DNA from: Roseomonas xinghualingensis
GTDB lineage: Bacteria; Pseudomonadota; Alphaproteobacteria; Acetobacterales; Acetobacteraceae
Assembly: GCF_025791835.1 (NCBI RefSeq)
Contig: NZ_JAOXLP010000012.1
Coordinates: 62,001 to 126,000, forward strand
Direction: 5' to 3'
DNA: 64,000 bases
This document shows positions 26,215 through 35,300 of this stretch, piece by piece; the stretch's first letter is position 1, and the number at the start of each line of letters is the position of its first letter. Under the pieces are notes generated by a model. The model saw nothing but the letters and a program-made list of their open reading frames with translations, was not told the origin of the DNA and did no database searches. The position numbers and the translations under genes are program-made.

Positions 26215-27681
26215 ATGACTCCTCTGCGCGTCCTTTCGGTCGCCTCGGAATGCTTTCCGCTGATCAAGACCGGCGGGCTGGCCGATGTGGTGGGCGCCCT
26301 TCCGGCGGCGCTGGCTCCTGAAGCCGTGGCGGTCCGCACCCTGCTGCCCGGTTACCCCGAGGTGATCGCCAGGGCCGGCGCCGCAGGTCCTATCCATGTC
26401 TTCGATGACCTGTTTGGCGATGACCTCTTTGGCGGCCCCGCCAGGCTGCTGGCGGTGCGAATGGCAGGGCTGGACCTGCTGATCCTCGACGCACCCCATC
26501 TGTATGCCCGCCCTGGCGGCCCCTATTCGGACCCACAGGGACGGGATTGGCCGGACAACCCGCGGCGTTTCGCCGCCCTGTCCTGGGCCGCCGCCGAAAT
26601 CGGGCGCGGCGCCCTGCCAGGCTGGGTGCCCCAGGTGGTGCATGCCCATGACTGGCAGGCGGGCCTCGCCCCCGCCTATCTCCATTATGGCGCCGCCGCA
26701 CGGCCGGGAACGGTCTTCACCGTCCATAACCTGGCCTTCCAGGGCCAGTGCGATGCTTCCCTGCTCTCCGCCCTCCGCCTGCCGCGAGAGGCCTGGAACA
26801 TCGACGGGGTGGAGTATTACGGCTCGATCGGCACGCTGAAGGCCGGGCTCCGACTTTCGGACCGCATCACCACCGTCTCCCCCACCTATGCCCGCGAGAT
26901 CACCACGCCCGCCGAGGGAATGGGGCTGGATGGGCTGCTCCGTGCCCGGTCCGGCGTTCTGCACGGCATCCTGAACGGCATCGACGAGGCCGCCTGGGAC
27001 CCCGCCCGGGACCCTCATCTCGCCGCCCCCTTCGACGCGGGACACCTGGAAGGCCGGGAGACGAACCGCATGGCCCTGCGGGCCCGGATGGGCCTGGATG
27101 GGGCACCGGAAGCACTGGTGGTCGGCGTGGTGACCCGCCTCACTGGCCAAAAGGGCATGGACCTGCTGCTGGAGGCCCTGCCAGCCCTGCTCGGCCATGG
27201 CATGAGCCTCGCTTTGCTGGGTGCCGGCGAGCCTCGGCTGGAAGCCGGCTTCCAGGCCGCCGCCGCCGCTCATCCCGGCCGTATCGGCATTCGCATCGGC
27301 TATGACGAATCCCTGGCCCACCTGATCCAAGGGGGCTGCGACGCCCTGCTTGTCCCCTCTCGCTTCGAACCCTGCGGCCTCACCCAGCTTTGCGCCCTGC
27401 GCTACGGAGCCCTGCCCGTGGTAGCCCGGGTGGGAGGGTTGGCCGATACGGTGATCGATGCCAATGAGGCAGCCCTTGCCGCCGGGGTAGCCACCGGTGT
27501 GCAATTCGCCCCCACCACGGGACCGGCTCTGGAATCCGCCCTCGCGCGGCTGGCCGCCCTCTGGCGGGACCGGGGCGTCTGGGCAACAACCCAGGCCAAT
27601 GCCCTGCATGCCCCGGTCGGCTGGGCACGTTCCGCGGCACGCTACGCCGCCCTTTACCGGGAAGTCACCAGAACAGCCTGA
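26215..27681 (+). CDS. glgA: Glycogen synthase (ADP-glucose type)
   Basis: GT5 glycosyltransferase of 488 residues that extends alpha-1,4-glucan from ADP-glucose. Two Rossmann domains are visible: the N-terminal one has SVASECFPLIKTGGLADVVGALP, with the KTGGL lysine, and HAHDWQAGL; the C-terminal one has TRLTGQKGMDLL and PSRFEPCGLTQLCALRYG, the donor-binding glutamate loop. I used ATG 26215 because it gives the family N-terminus. A GTG at 26176 has a better GGAGG eight bases upstream and would add 13 residues. It lies between glgC and glgP; no branching or debranching enzyme is in the window. Confidence 0.94.
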   Translation: MTPLRVLSVASECFPLIKTGGLADVVGALPAALAPEAVAVRTLLPGYPEVIARAGAAGPIHVFDDLFGDDLFGGPARLLAVRMAGLDLLILDAPHLYARPGGPYSDPQGRDWPDNPRRFAALSWAAAEIGRGALPGWVPQVVHAHDWQAGLAPAYLHYGAAARPGTVFTVHNLAFQGQCDASLLSALRLPREAWNIDGVEYYGSIGTLKAGLRLSDRITTVSPTYAREITTPAEGMGLDGLLRARSGVLHGILNGIDEAAWDPARDPHLAAPFDAGHLEGRETNRMALRARMGLDGAPEALVVGVVTRLTGQKGMDLLLEALPALLGHGMSLALLGAGEPRLEAGFQAAAAAHPGRIGIRIGYDESLAHLIQGGCDALLVPSRFEPCGLTQLCALRYGALPVVARVGGLADTVIDANEAALAAGVATGVQFAPTTGPALESALARLAALWRDRGVWATTQANALHAPVGWARSAARYAALYREVTRTA

Positions 27682-27774
27682 TGACCGGCCCTGCAAGGGC
27701 ATTCTTTCCAGCGTCTTCGCCTTAGCGTTCATGGCACTTTTCATGAAGCCGGCGTAACTCGTACAGGACGGCCG

Positions 27775-30249
27775 ATGAACGATAGCCCTGCCCGCACCGC
27801 AATCGCTCCCGGAGAATTCGGCGCCCCGGACGAGGCAGCCGTGAAGGCCTTCCGCCAGGCCATTCTGGACAAGCTGATCTATCAGGTCGGCGGCCGGCCG
27901 GAGCGCGCCAGCCCGCGCGACTGGTTCCTCGCCACCGCCCTCGCCGCCCGCGACCATGTGGTGGATGACTGGCGCCGCTCGAATGACGAGACGCGGGCGC
28001 AGGACCGCAGGAGTGTCTGCTACCTGTCCATGGAGTTCCTCATCGGCCGGCTGTTGCCGGACGTGCTGGGCAATATGGGCCTGACGGAGACAGCCCGGCG
28101 GGCGCTGGACAGCCTCGAGGTCAGCCTCGACGCGGCTGCGACGCAGGAGCCTGATGCGGCGCTCGGCAATGGCGGTCTCGGCCGCCTCGCCGCCTGCTTC
28201 ATGGAGAGCATGGCCAGCATCGGCGTGCCCGCCTATGGCTATGGCATCCGCTATGAGAACGGCCTGTTCCGCCAGGTGATCGCGGACGGTATCCAGCACG
28301 AGGTGCCGGAAGACTGGCTGGCGCTGGGAAATCCCTGGGAGTTCGAGCGCTCAAGCCTGATCTACGAGATCCGGTTCGGCGGCCATGTGCGGCCGGAAGT
28401 GTCGGTGGACGGCTCCACCCGGATGGTCTGGCATGCTGGCGAGATCGTGAAGGCCCTCGCCTATGACACTCCTGTCGTGGGCTGGCGCGGCAAGCGGGTC
28501 AACACGCTGCGCCTCTGGTCCGCTCGCGCGACCGATCCGCTGCATCTGAGCGACTTCAACCGCGGCGACCATGTGGGCGCCCAGGCTGCGCGGATGCGTG
28601 CCGAGGCAATCTCCCGCGTGCTCTATCCCGGTGACGAGACCGAGGCGGGGCAGGAGCTGCGCCTGCGGCAGGAGTATTTCTTCGCCTCCGCTTCCCTGCA
28701 GGACATCATCCGCCGCCATCTGTCCAAGCACCCGGATCTGGCAAACCTCGCGGATCATGTCGCGATCCAACTCAACGATACTCATCCGGCGATCGGCGTG
28801 GCCGAGCTGATGCGGTTGCTGGTCGATGTGCATGGAATGGCCTGGGAAAAGGCCAGGGACATCACCCTGGCAACCTTCTCCTACACCAATCATACGCTGA
28901 TGCCCGAGGCGCTGGAGACCTGGGCGGTGCCGATGATGGAGCGCGTGCTGCCCCGGCACATGCAGATCATCTACCTCATCAACGCTCACCACCTGGACCG
29001 CGCCCGTGCCAAGGGCGCGGAGGATTCCCTCCTCTCCTCCATCTCCCTCATCGATGAGCGGAACGACCGGCGCGTGCGGATGGGCCATCTCGCCTTCATC
29101 GGCTCGCACCGTATCAACGGGGTCTCGGCCCTGCATACGCAGCTGATGCGTGATACCGTCTTCGCCGATCTCAATCAGGTCTGCGGCGACCGCATCACCA
29201 ACAAAACCAATGGCATCACCTTCCGCCGCTGGCTGCACCGCGCTAATCCAGGGCTGATGAAGCTGCTGGTGGAGGCCATCGGCGCCGCCGTGCTGGACGA
29301 CCCGGACCGGTTGGAGGATCTCGTCCCCTTCGCCGCCGATGCGTCCTTCCGCCAGAAATTCGCCGCCCAGCGCCGCGCCGCCAAGGATCGCCTGACTGGC
29401 TACATCGCCTCCCGCATCGGGCTGAAGGTGGAGCCGGACGCGCTCTTCGACGTGCAGGTCAAGCGCATCCATGAATACAAGCGGCAGTTGCTCAACATCA
29501 TCGAAACCGTCGCGCTCTACAATGAGATGCGTGCCCGCCCGACGGCACGCTGGGTGCCACGGGTGAAGATCTTCGCCGGCAAGGCCGCGCCGAGCTACCA
29601 CCAGGCGAAGCTCATCATCCGGCTGGTGAATGACGTGGCCGCCACGATCAATGACGACCCCACGCTGCGCGACATGCTGAAGGTCGCCTTCCTGCCGAAC
29701 TACAATGTCAGCCTCGCGGAGATAATCATCCCCGCCGCCGACCTGTCGGAGCAGATCTCCACGGCGGGGCTGGAGGCATCAGGCACCGGCAACATGAAGC
29801 TGGCCCTGAACGGCGCGCTGACGATCGGCACGATGGATGGCGCGAATGTCGAGATCCATGAGCGCGTGGGCAAGGACAACATCTTCATCTTCGGCCTGAC
29901 CGCCCATGAGGTGGCGGAACGCAAGGCCAGCCACGACGCGCGCGCGGCTGTGGCTGCCTCCCCTGAACTGCGTGGCGCGCTGGATGCCATTGCCTCAGGT
30001 GTTTTCTCGCCCGATGAGCCTGATCGCTATCGTGGTCTGATCGAAGGATTACTGCGCGACGACCGCTACCTCGTCACCGCTGATTTCGAGACCTATCACG
30101 CCCGGCAACGGGACGTGGCGGCGCGCTGGACGCAGCCGGATTCCTGGTGGCGGTCGGCGGTTCTGAACACCGCCCATGTCGGCTGGTTCTCCGCCGATCG
30201 CACCATCCGGGAATATGCGACGGACATCTGGAACGTGACACCGGGCTGA
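27775..30249 (+). CDS. glgP: Glycogen/alpha-glucan phosphorylase
   Basis: GT35 enzyme of 824 residues that releases glucose-1-phosphate from glycogen. The pyridoxal-phosphate site is in SGTGNMKLALNG with the Schiff-base lysine. Other family blocks are CYLSMEFLIGR, AALGNGGLGRLAACF, VQLNDTHPAI-type IQLNDTHPAIG and KRIHEYKRQLLN. Length fits bacterial GlgP. ATG 27775 follows AGGAC at seven bases. Putting synthesis (glgC, glgA) and breakdown (glgP) in one run suggests a glycogen cycle regulated as a unit; the 93-base gap after glgA contains no clear terminator. Confidence 0.96.
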   Translation: MNDSPARTAIAPGEFGAPDEAAVKAFRQAILDKLIYQVGGRPERASPRDWFLATALAARDHVVDDWRRSNDETRAQDRRSVCYLSMEFLIGRLLPDVLGNMGLTETARRALDSLEVSLDAAATQEPDAALGNGGLGRLAACFMESMASIGVPAYGYGIRYENGLFRQVIADGIQHEVPEDWLALGNPWEFERSSLIYEIRFGGHVRPEVSVDGSTRMVWHAGEIVKALAYDTPVVGWRGKRVNTLRLWSARATDPLHLSDFNRGDHVGAQAARMRAEAISRVLYPGDETEAGQELRLRQEYFFASASLQDIIRRHLSKHPDLANLADHVAIQLNDTHPAIGVAELMRLLVDVHGMAWEKARDITLATFSYTNHTLMPEALETWAVPMMERVLPRHMQIIYLINAHHLDRARAKGAEDSLLSSISLIDERNDRRVRMGHLAFIGSHRINGVSALHTQLMRDTVFADLNQVCGDRITNKTNGITFRRWLHRANPGLMKLLVEAIGAAVLDDPDRLEDLVPFAADASFRQKFAAQRRAAKDRLTGYIASRIGLKVEPDALFDVQVKRIHEYKRQLLNIIETVALYNEMRARPTARWVPRVKIFAGKAAPSYHQAKLIIRLVNDVAATINDDPTLRDMLKVAFLPNYNVSLAEIIIPAADLSEQISTAGLEASGTGNMKLALNGALTIGTMDGANVEIHERVGKDNIFIFGLTAHEVAERKASHDARAAVAASPELRGALDAIASGVFSPDEPDRYRGLIEGLLRDDRYLVTADFETYHARQRDVAARWTQPDSWWRSAVLNTAHVGWFSADRTIREYATDIWNVTPG

Positions 30250-30281
30250 GCGGACCGCCGCCAGGGGAGAGCGCCCGGAGG

Positions 30282-30305
30282 CGCTTGCCCCCGGCGGCGC
30301 AAGCG
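30282..30305. terminator. Hairpin between glgP and a convergent small gene
   Basis: A 7-bp stem, CGCTTGC / GCAAGCG, with a 10-base GC-rich loop lies in the 66-base gap between glgP (plus) and the 81-codon gene (minus). Its place suggests shared termination, though no T tract follows on either side. Confidence 0.4.
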
Positions 30306-30315
30306 GAGTGACGCC

Positions 30316-30561
30316 TCAATGATGCAACCGCCGGATCAAATCCTGCACCACGGCTTCCACTTCCTCCACAAGGATCATGCGGATAGCCGCACCATCCATC
30401 CGCCCTGCGGCCTTGCTCCGCTCGAACAATTCGACGAGTTGCCGTACCTCCGCCGCCGCCGAGCGAAGATAGGCGATCGGGTCATCGGTCCTCCGCAGCC
30501 CTTCCTCGAGAACGGCGCGGATGGCGGCGGCCATTGTCCTCCGCAACTTCTCTTCGCCCAT
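30316..30561 (-). CDS. Small helical protein of unknown function
   Basis: An 81-residue, mostly alpha-helical, charged protein with no membrane segment or signal: residues about 3-30, 35-55 and 60-78 would form three helices with regular hydrophobic spacing. It starts with MGEEKLRRTMAAAIRAVLEEGL and ends with LIRRLHH. No known family comes to mind. It is convergent with glgP and divergent from the cellulose operon, which begins about 200 bases away. It could be a small regulator or binding partner, but nothing in the sequence shows this. Confidence 0.55.
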   Translation of the reverse strand: MGEEKLRRTMAAAIRAVLEEGLRRTDDPIAYLRSAAAEVRQLVELFERSKAAGRMDGAAIRMILVEEVEAVVQDLIRRLHH

Positions 30562-30757
30562 CTACCCATCCGCCTGCGGCGCCTGCCAGTCCAACTCATA
30601 CCACGCGCAACAGAAGACAGAAATGATGCACACCAAAGAGGCGCGTCTTCAGTTTTCAGATCCAGGCTTATTCCTTCACAGGAAGGCTAGTTTAGACCTT
30701 CTTTGTTAAGACCACAGAAACATGCGCCATTTAGTTATCCATGGCACCTGAGGGCAA

Positions 30758-31543
30758 GTGGAATATTACCAACATGCGCGCCCAGGTAGCAGACAACCGG
30801 TGCTCTTCCCGGTTTTCGGGCCACCGCGTATCCTTCCGCAGCTTGAGAGTGAAAGGGTTCCCGCCTGCGTGGACGAGCCGATTAAACGCCTTCTCCACGC
30901 CTGTGGCCTGCGAAGCTTTCCCTATCTTCGCTATCCCCCGGTTCGGATCGAAGCACGGGTACCGGAGCCCGCAACCGCCCCCCTCACTACCCTGCAGGAT
31001 GAAGCGCAACGCGTGAGCGATGAGGTTATGCAACCTCCTGCACCACCCCAGGGCGAGAGCTCCGAACCGTTTCCGCCACGCGTCAGCCTCACGCGCCTGC
31101 GCCGGCCGCGGCGTCCCTCCGCGATGCGTGCCGCCACGCCACTCGTCTATCCCACAACGGCGGCCACCCCGCTGCCTGAGCCTCCGGCCATGCCCGGATC
31201 CCATGCCGTTCGGCGTGAGGCCCGGCCAGTTCCGGCTTTCCATCTGCCCCCCGCTCCTCCGGCGCCCAGGCACACGGCCGAATCTCCCCTGGCACGCCAT
31301 GCCGCCATGGCGCCGGCCCTTCGTTCCGCCCTCCCGTCTTCCCCTGCGGCTACACACGCCAACCGGCGCTTCGCTCTGCTGGATGAGATTTCGGCCAGGC
31401 GCACCACCTCGCCCGAGGGCTCCCCTTCTTTCCATGGGATTGCCCCGTCACCACCCCTGCTCCCACCGGCTCCACCACCCGAGCCCCCCAGCCCACCACG
31501 CCTGCGTGTGCGCCGGCGCCCGCGGCCCCAGGGTGGCGCGTAA
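30758..31543 (+). CDS. Proline-rich cellulose-operon protein, BcsP/BcsR-like N-terminus
   Basis: First gene of the cellulose operon, up to 261 residues. Near the N-terminus it has VDEPIKRLLHACGLRSFPYL, which recalls the short helix-turn motif shared by BcsR and BcsP (a hydrophobic helix followed by a conserved aromatic). The rest is low complexity: long proline/alanine stretches with PLPEPPAMPG, PPAPPAPRH and PPAPPPEPPSPP, and a basic tail. The GTG at 30758 is the outer start; a GTG at 30869 just before that motif would be a better fit to the family. Its stop overlaps bcsQ (TAATG). BcsR-like proteins stabilise BcsQ and the synthase; that role is inferred. Confidence 0.6.
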   Translation: MEYYQHARPGSRQPVLFPVFGPPRILPQLESERVPACVDEPIKRLLHACGLRSFPYLRYPPVRIEARVPEPATAPLTTLQDEAQRVSDEVMQPPAPPQGESSEPFPPRVSLTRLRRPRRPSAMRAATPLVYPTTAATPLPEPPAMPGSHAVRREARPVPAFHLPPAPPAPRHTAESPLARHAAMAPALRSALPSSPAATHANRRFALLDEISARRTTSPEGSPSFHGIAPSPPLLPPAPPPEPPSPPRLRVRRRPRPQGGA

Positions 31544-32364
31544 TGCCGCTTGTCGCCTTCGTCTCGCCCAAGGGGGGCGTGGGAAAGACCACGCTCGCCG
31601 CCAATGTGGCCGCACTCCTCGCCGCGCGCGGCCATGACGTGCTCGCCCTGGACCTGGACCCCCAGAACGCCCTCCGCATCCATCTCGGCTTGCCGGTGCG
31701 GGACGAGGAGGGCTTCATCACCGAACTCGGCAGCGGCATCTCCTGGCGCGCCGCGCTGCGCCAGACCCCCTATGGCATCTCCCTTCTGCCACATGGCACG
31801 GCGGAGCCACGCCGTGCCTTCGAACTGATCCGCCTGTTGATGGATCGCCCTGAGGCTCTGGCAGAACCGGTGCGCGAAATGCTGGCTGACCCACGCCGCA
31901 TCGTGATGGTGGACAGCCCGCCCGGCCCCTCGCCAGCCCTTTCCGCCATCATGCCAATGATGGATCTGGCGGTGGTGGTGCTGCTGGCTGATGCCGGCAG
32001 CGCCTCCCTCATTCCGCAGATCGCCGATGGCAGCTTCCTCGGACGCGGCACGATGGCGGCGCGGGCAGCGGATCGCTCGGTGCTGGTGCTGAATCAGGTC
32101 GAGTTGGACATGCCCCTCTCCACCGCCGTGCTCGATTGCGCGCAGGAACTGCTGGGCAGCCGATTTGCCGGCGCCATCGCGCGCGATCCGGTGGTGGCGG
32201 AGGCTCTGGCCGACCGCCGCCTTCCGGTGGAGATGGCGGGCGGGCGCGCCGCCGAGGACCTCTCCATCCTCGCCGAGGCAATCCTGGGCCGCCTTTCCCT
32301 GCCGCCGCCAACCCCGCAAGGAAGCGGCCATTCCGTGCTGACCGATTGGGGAATGCGCCGATGA
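31543..32364 (+). CDS. bcsQ: Cellulose biosynthesis ATPase BcsQ
   Basis: MinD/ParA-type ATPase of 273 residues. It has the deviant Walker A SPKGGVGKTT, the switch LDLDPQNALRIHLG and a MVDSPPGP Walker B-like segment. BcsQ binds the inner-membrane synthase and in enteric bacteria is needed for cellulose export, probably by organising or localising the complex. The start overlaps the preceding stop as TAATG and its own stop overlaps bcsAB as ATGA, so the three genes are translated in series. Length and motifs are normal. Confidence 0.93.
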   Translation: MPLVAFVSPKGGVGKTTLAANVAALLAARGHDVLALDLDPQNALRIHLGLPVRDEEGFITELGSGISWRAALRQTPYGISLLPHGTAEPRRAFELIRLLMDRPEALAEPVREMLADPRRIVMVDSPPGPSPALSAIMPMMDLAVVVLLADAGSASLIPQIADGSFLGRGTMAARAADRSVLVLNQVELDMPLSTAVLDCAQELLGSRFAGAIARDPVVAEALADRRLPVEMAGGRAAEDLSILAEAILGRLSLPPPTPQGSGHSVLTDWGMRR

Positions 32365-35300
32365 CGGCCATCCGGATGACCGCCACCGCCGAGCGCCTGC
32401 CGCCCCTGGGCCGCGCCCTGCGGATCGCCAGCATCCTGCTCGGCGTCCTGGCCTATCTGTTCGTGATCACCGTCCCCCTGAATGGCGAGCAGCAGGCGGT
32501 TCTGACCCTTCTTGGCATCGCGGCCTTCCTTGTCATCAACCGCTTCAAGTCGCGCCGCGCGACAGTGCTCCTGGTCCTGCTCTCATTCGCCATCACCTCC
32601 CGCTATCTCTGGTGGCGGGTGACGGAGACGCTGGAGTTCGACACCTTCCTGCAGGGCTTCTTCTCGCTCGGCCTCTTCGCGGCCGAATGCTATGCGGGCT
32701 CCCTGCTCTTCCTGTCCTATGTCCAGCTCACCTATCCGCTGAACCGCAAGCCCACGGCCCTGCCGCCGGACCCGGACGAGTGGCCGAGCGTGGATGTCTA
32801 TGTCCCCACCTATAACGAGAACCTGGAGATCGTGCGGCCGACGGTACTGGCCTGCATGAATATCGACTGGCCGCGGGACAAGCTGAACGTCTATGTCCTC
32901 GATGATGGCCGGCGCCCCGAGTTCCGCCAGTTCTGCGAGGAGGTTGGCTGCGGCTACATCGTCCGCCCCGACAACAAGGGCGCGAAGGCTGGTAACCTCA
33001 ACCACGCGCTGAAGCATACCGATGGCGAATACATCGCCATCTTCGACTGCGACCACGCCCCCACCCGCGCCTTCCTTCAGATGACTGTTGGTTGGTTGGT
33101 GCGTGACAAGCGGATCTCACTGGTCCAGACACCGCACTACTTCTATTCACCCGACCCCTTCGAGCGGAACCTCGCCCGCCAGCGTCAGGTGCCGAATGAG
33201 GGCCTGCTGTTCTACGGCGCCATCCAGCCGGGCAACGACCTGTGGAACGCCTCCTTCTTCTGCGGCTCCTGCGCTATCATCCGCCGCACCGCCCTACTCG
33301 AGGTTGGAGGCGTGCCGCACCAGACAGTGACGGAAGACTGCCACTGCTCGCTGCTGATGCAGCAGAAGGGCTGGCACACAGCCTATATCCGCCTGCCCCT
33401 CGCGGCCGGCCTGGCCACCGAGCGCCTTTCCATCCATATCGGCCAGCGCATGCGCTGGGCGCGCGGCATGATCCAGATCCTGCGGCAGGAGAACACGCCT
33501 TTCGCCCCCGGCCTCACCTGGGCGCAGCGGCTCTGCTACTTCACCGCGGGCTTCTCCTTCCTCTTCTCCCTGCCACGCATCGTCTTTCTCACCTCTCCTC
33601 TGGCCTTCCTTTTCCTCGGCCAGAATATCATCGCGGCCTCCCCGCTTGCCATCATCGCCTATGCGGGAAGCCACATGTTCCATGCCTTCGGAACGGCATC
33701 CCGCCTGAACGGCCGCAACCGTCATTCCTTCTGGTCAGAGATCTACGAGGCCTGCATGGCCGCTCCCCTGGTGCTGGTCACGCTCGCCACGCTCTGGGAC
33801 CCGCGCAAGGGCAAGTTCAACGTCACCGACAAGGGAGGGCGGCTGGAGGAGGGCTATCTCGATGTGCGCGCCGTGCTGCCGAACCTCATCCTGCTCGGCG
33901 CGCTGATCACCGGCGCTTGCATCGGCATCTACGGCACGCTGACGAACGAGACGGGATCGCTGGAATTCCAGGCTTATCTGCTGAACACCCTCTGGTGCAC
34001 GCTCTGCCTCGTCCCCGTCTCCGCGGCGGTCGCGGTGGGCCTGGAGCGCGAGCAGATGCGCGACCGTGCGCGGGTGGAGGTGAACCTTCCCGCTGAGCTC
34101 ATCCTCTCCAACGGCCAGCGCGTGTCCGCCCATTCCTCCGACATCTCCATGTCCGGCGCCCGCCTCCTGCTCGAACGCCCGCTCGGCATCGCCGATGGCG
34201 ACCATTGCCAGGTCTGCTTCGATCTTGGCGGCGAGCATGTGGAGGTGAACGCCACCCTCCTCCACTGGGAGGACCGCGAGGCCTTCCTGCGCTTCCACAT
34301 CGAGAATGTGGTGGATGAGGCGGCGATGGTCCGCGTCTTCTTCGGCCGCCCCGATGCCTGGGTGCACTGGGACCAGTGGCCGAAGGATCGCCCGCTGCAC
34401 GCGTTGAAGGACGTGGTGATGGCCACGAAGGACGCCGTGTTCCGCAAGTACCGCTTCAAGATGACGAAGGCCCCCAGCCGCGTGAGCAAGCCCGTTCCCG
34501 TCGAACAGATCCGCAAGTCCGATGTGGTGCGGCCGAAGCCGCAGCTGGCGCGGCCGAAGGAAACCACCGCGGCCGCCATAGCCCTGCTGGCGCTGCTGTT
34601 ACCGGGCACGGCCCAGGCCCAGCTCTCGTCCCAGAACCAGGCGCAGCGGCCCGGCGCGGCACGTCCTGACGCCCCGCCGGCAGCTCTGCCCGCCGTACCC
34701 GCGCCGGGCACTCCGCCCACCGCGCTGGACCCACCCGCCGCCGCACCGGCTCCCTTCGCCACCCCGGCGCCTGCGGCTGCCCCCGCCCCGCCGGGCAGCC
34801 GGCGGGAGGTACGGCTGACCTTTCGCGAGCTAGGCCTGGCAGGGCCGATGCAGTTCCGCGGCATCTCCGATCTGCAGGGTGTGCTCTTCGGCGTCTCGCG
34901 GGATGAGGTGGTGACCTCCGCGCGCCTCACCGTGCAGGGCGGCTCCTCCGCCGCCCTCATCCCCTCCCTCAGCCAGATCGCCGTCACGCTGAACGAGCAG
35001 TTCGTGGGCAACATCGCGCTCGATCCCGCGCGCCAAGCCTTCGGCCCGCTCTCCTTCGACATCGACCCGGTGAACTTCGCCGAGACGAACCGGCTGAACT
35101 TCCGCTTCGCCGGCCGCTACGCGACCGAGTGCAACGATCCGCTCTCGGGTCTCCTCTACGCCAATCTCTCCGACCTCTCGACGCTGCAGATGACGATCGA
35201 GCGCCTTCCGCCGCAGCGCGACCTCGCCCGCCTGCCGGAACCGCTCTTCGATCGCCGCGTGCTGCGCCGCGCGCTGAACCTGCCGGTGGTCATTCCGGCC

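Noticed and set aside
25966..28299. 777-codon minus-strand frame across glgC, glgA and glgP
   Set aside because: Overlaps three enzyme genes that show all catalytic motifs; the reverse translation is a GC-rich shadow.
30609..30709. 28-codon frame before the cellulose operon starting near 30624
   Set aside because: No ribosome binding site, no similarity, and it lies in a lower-GC promoter-like region; treated as chance.
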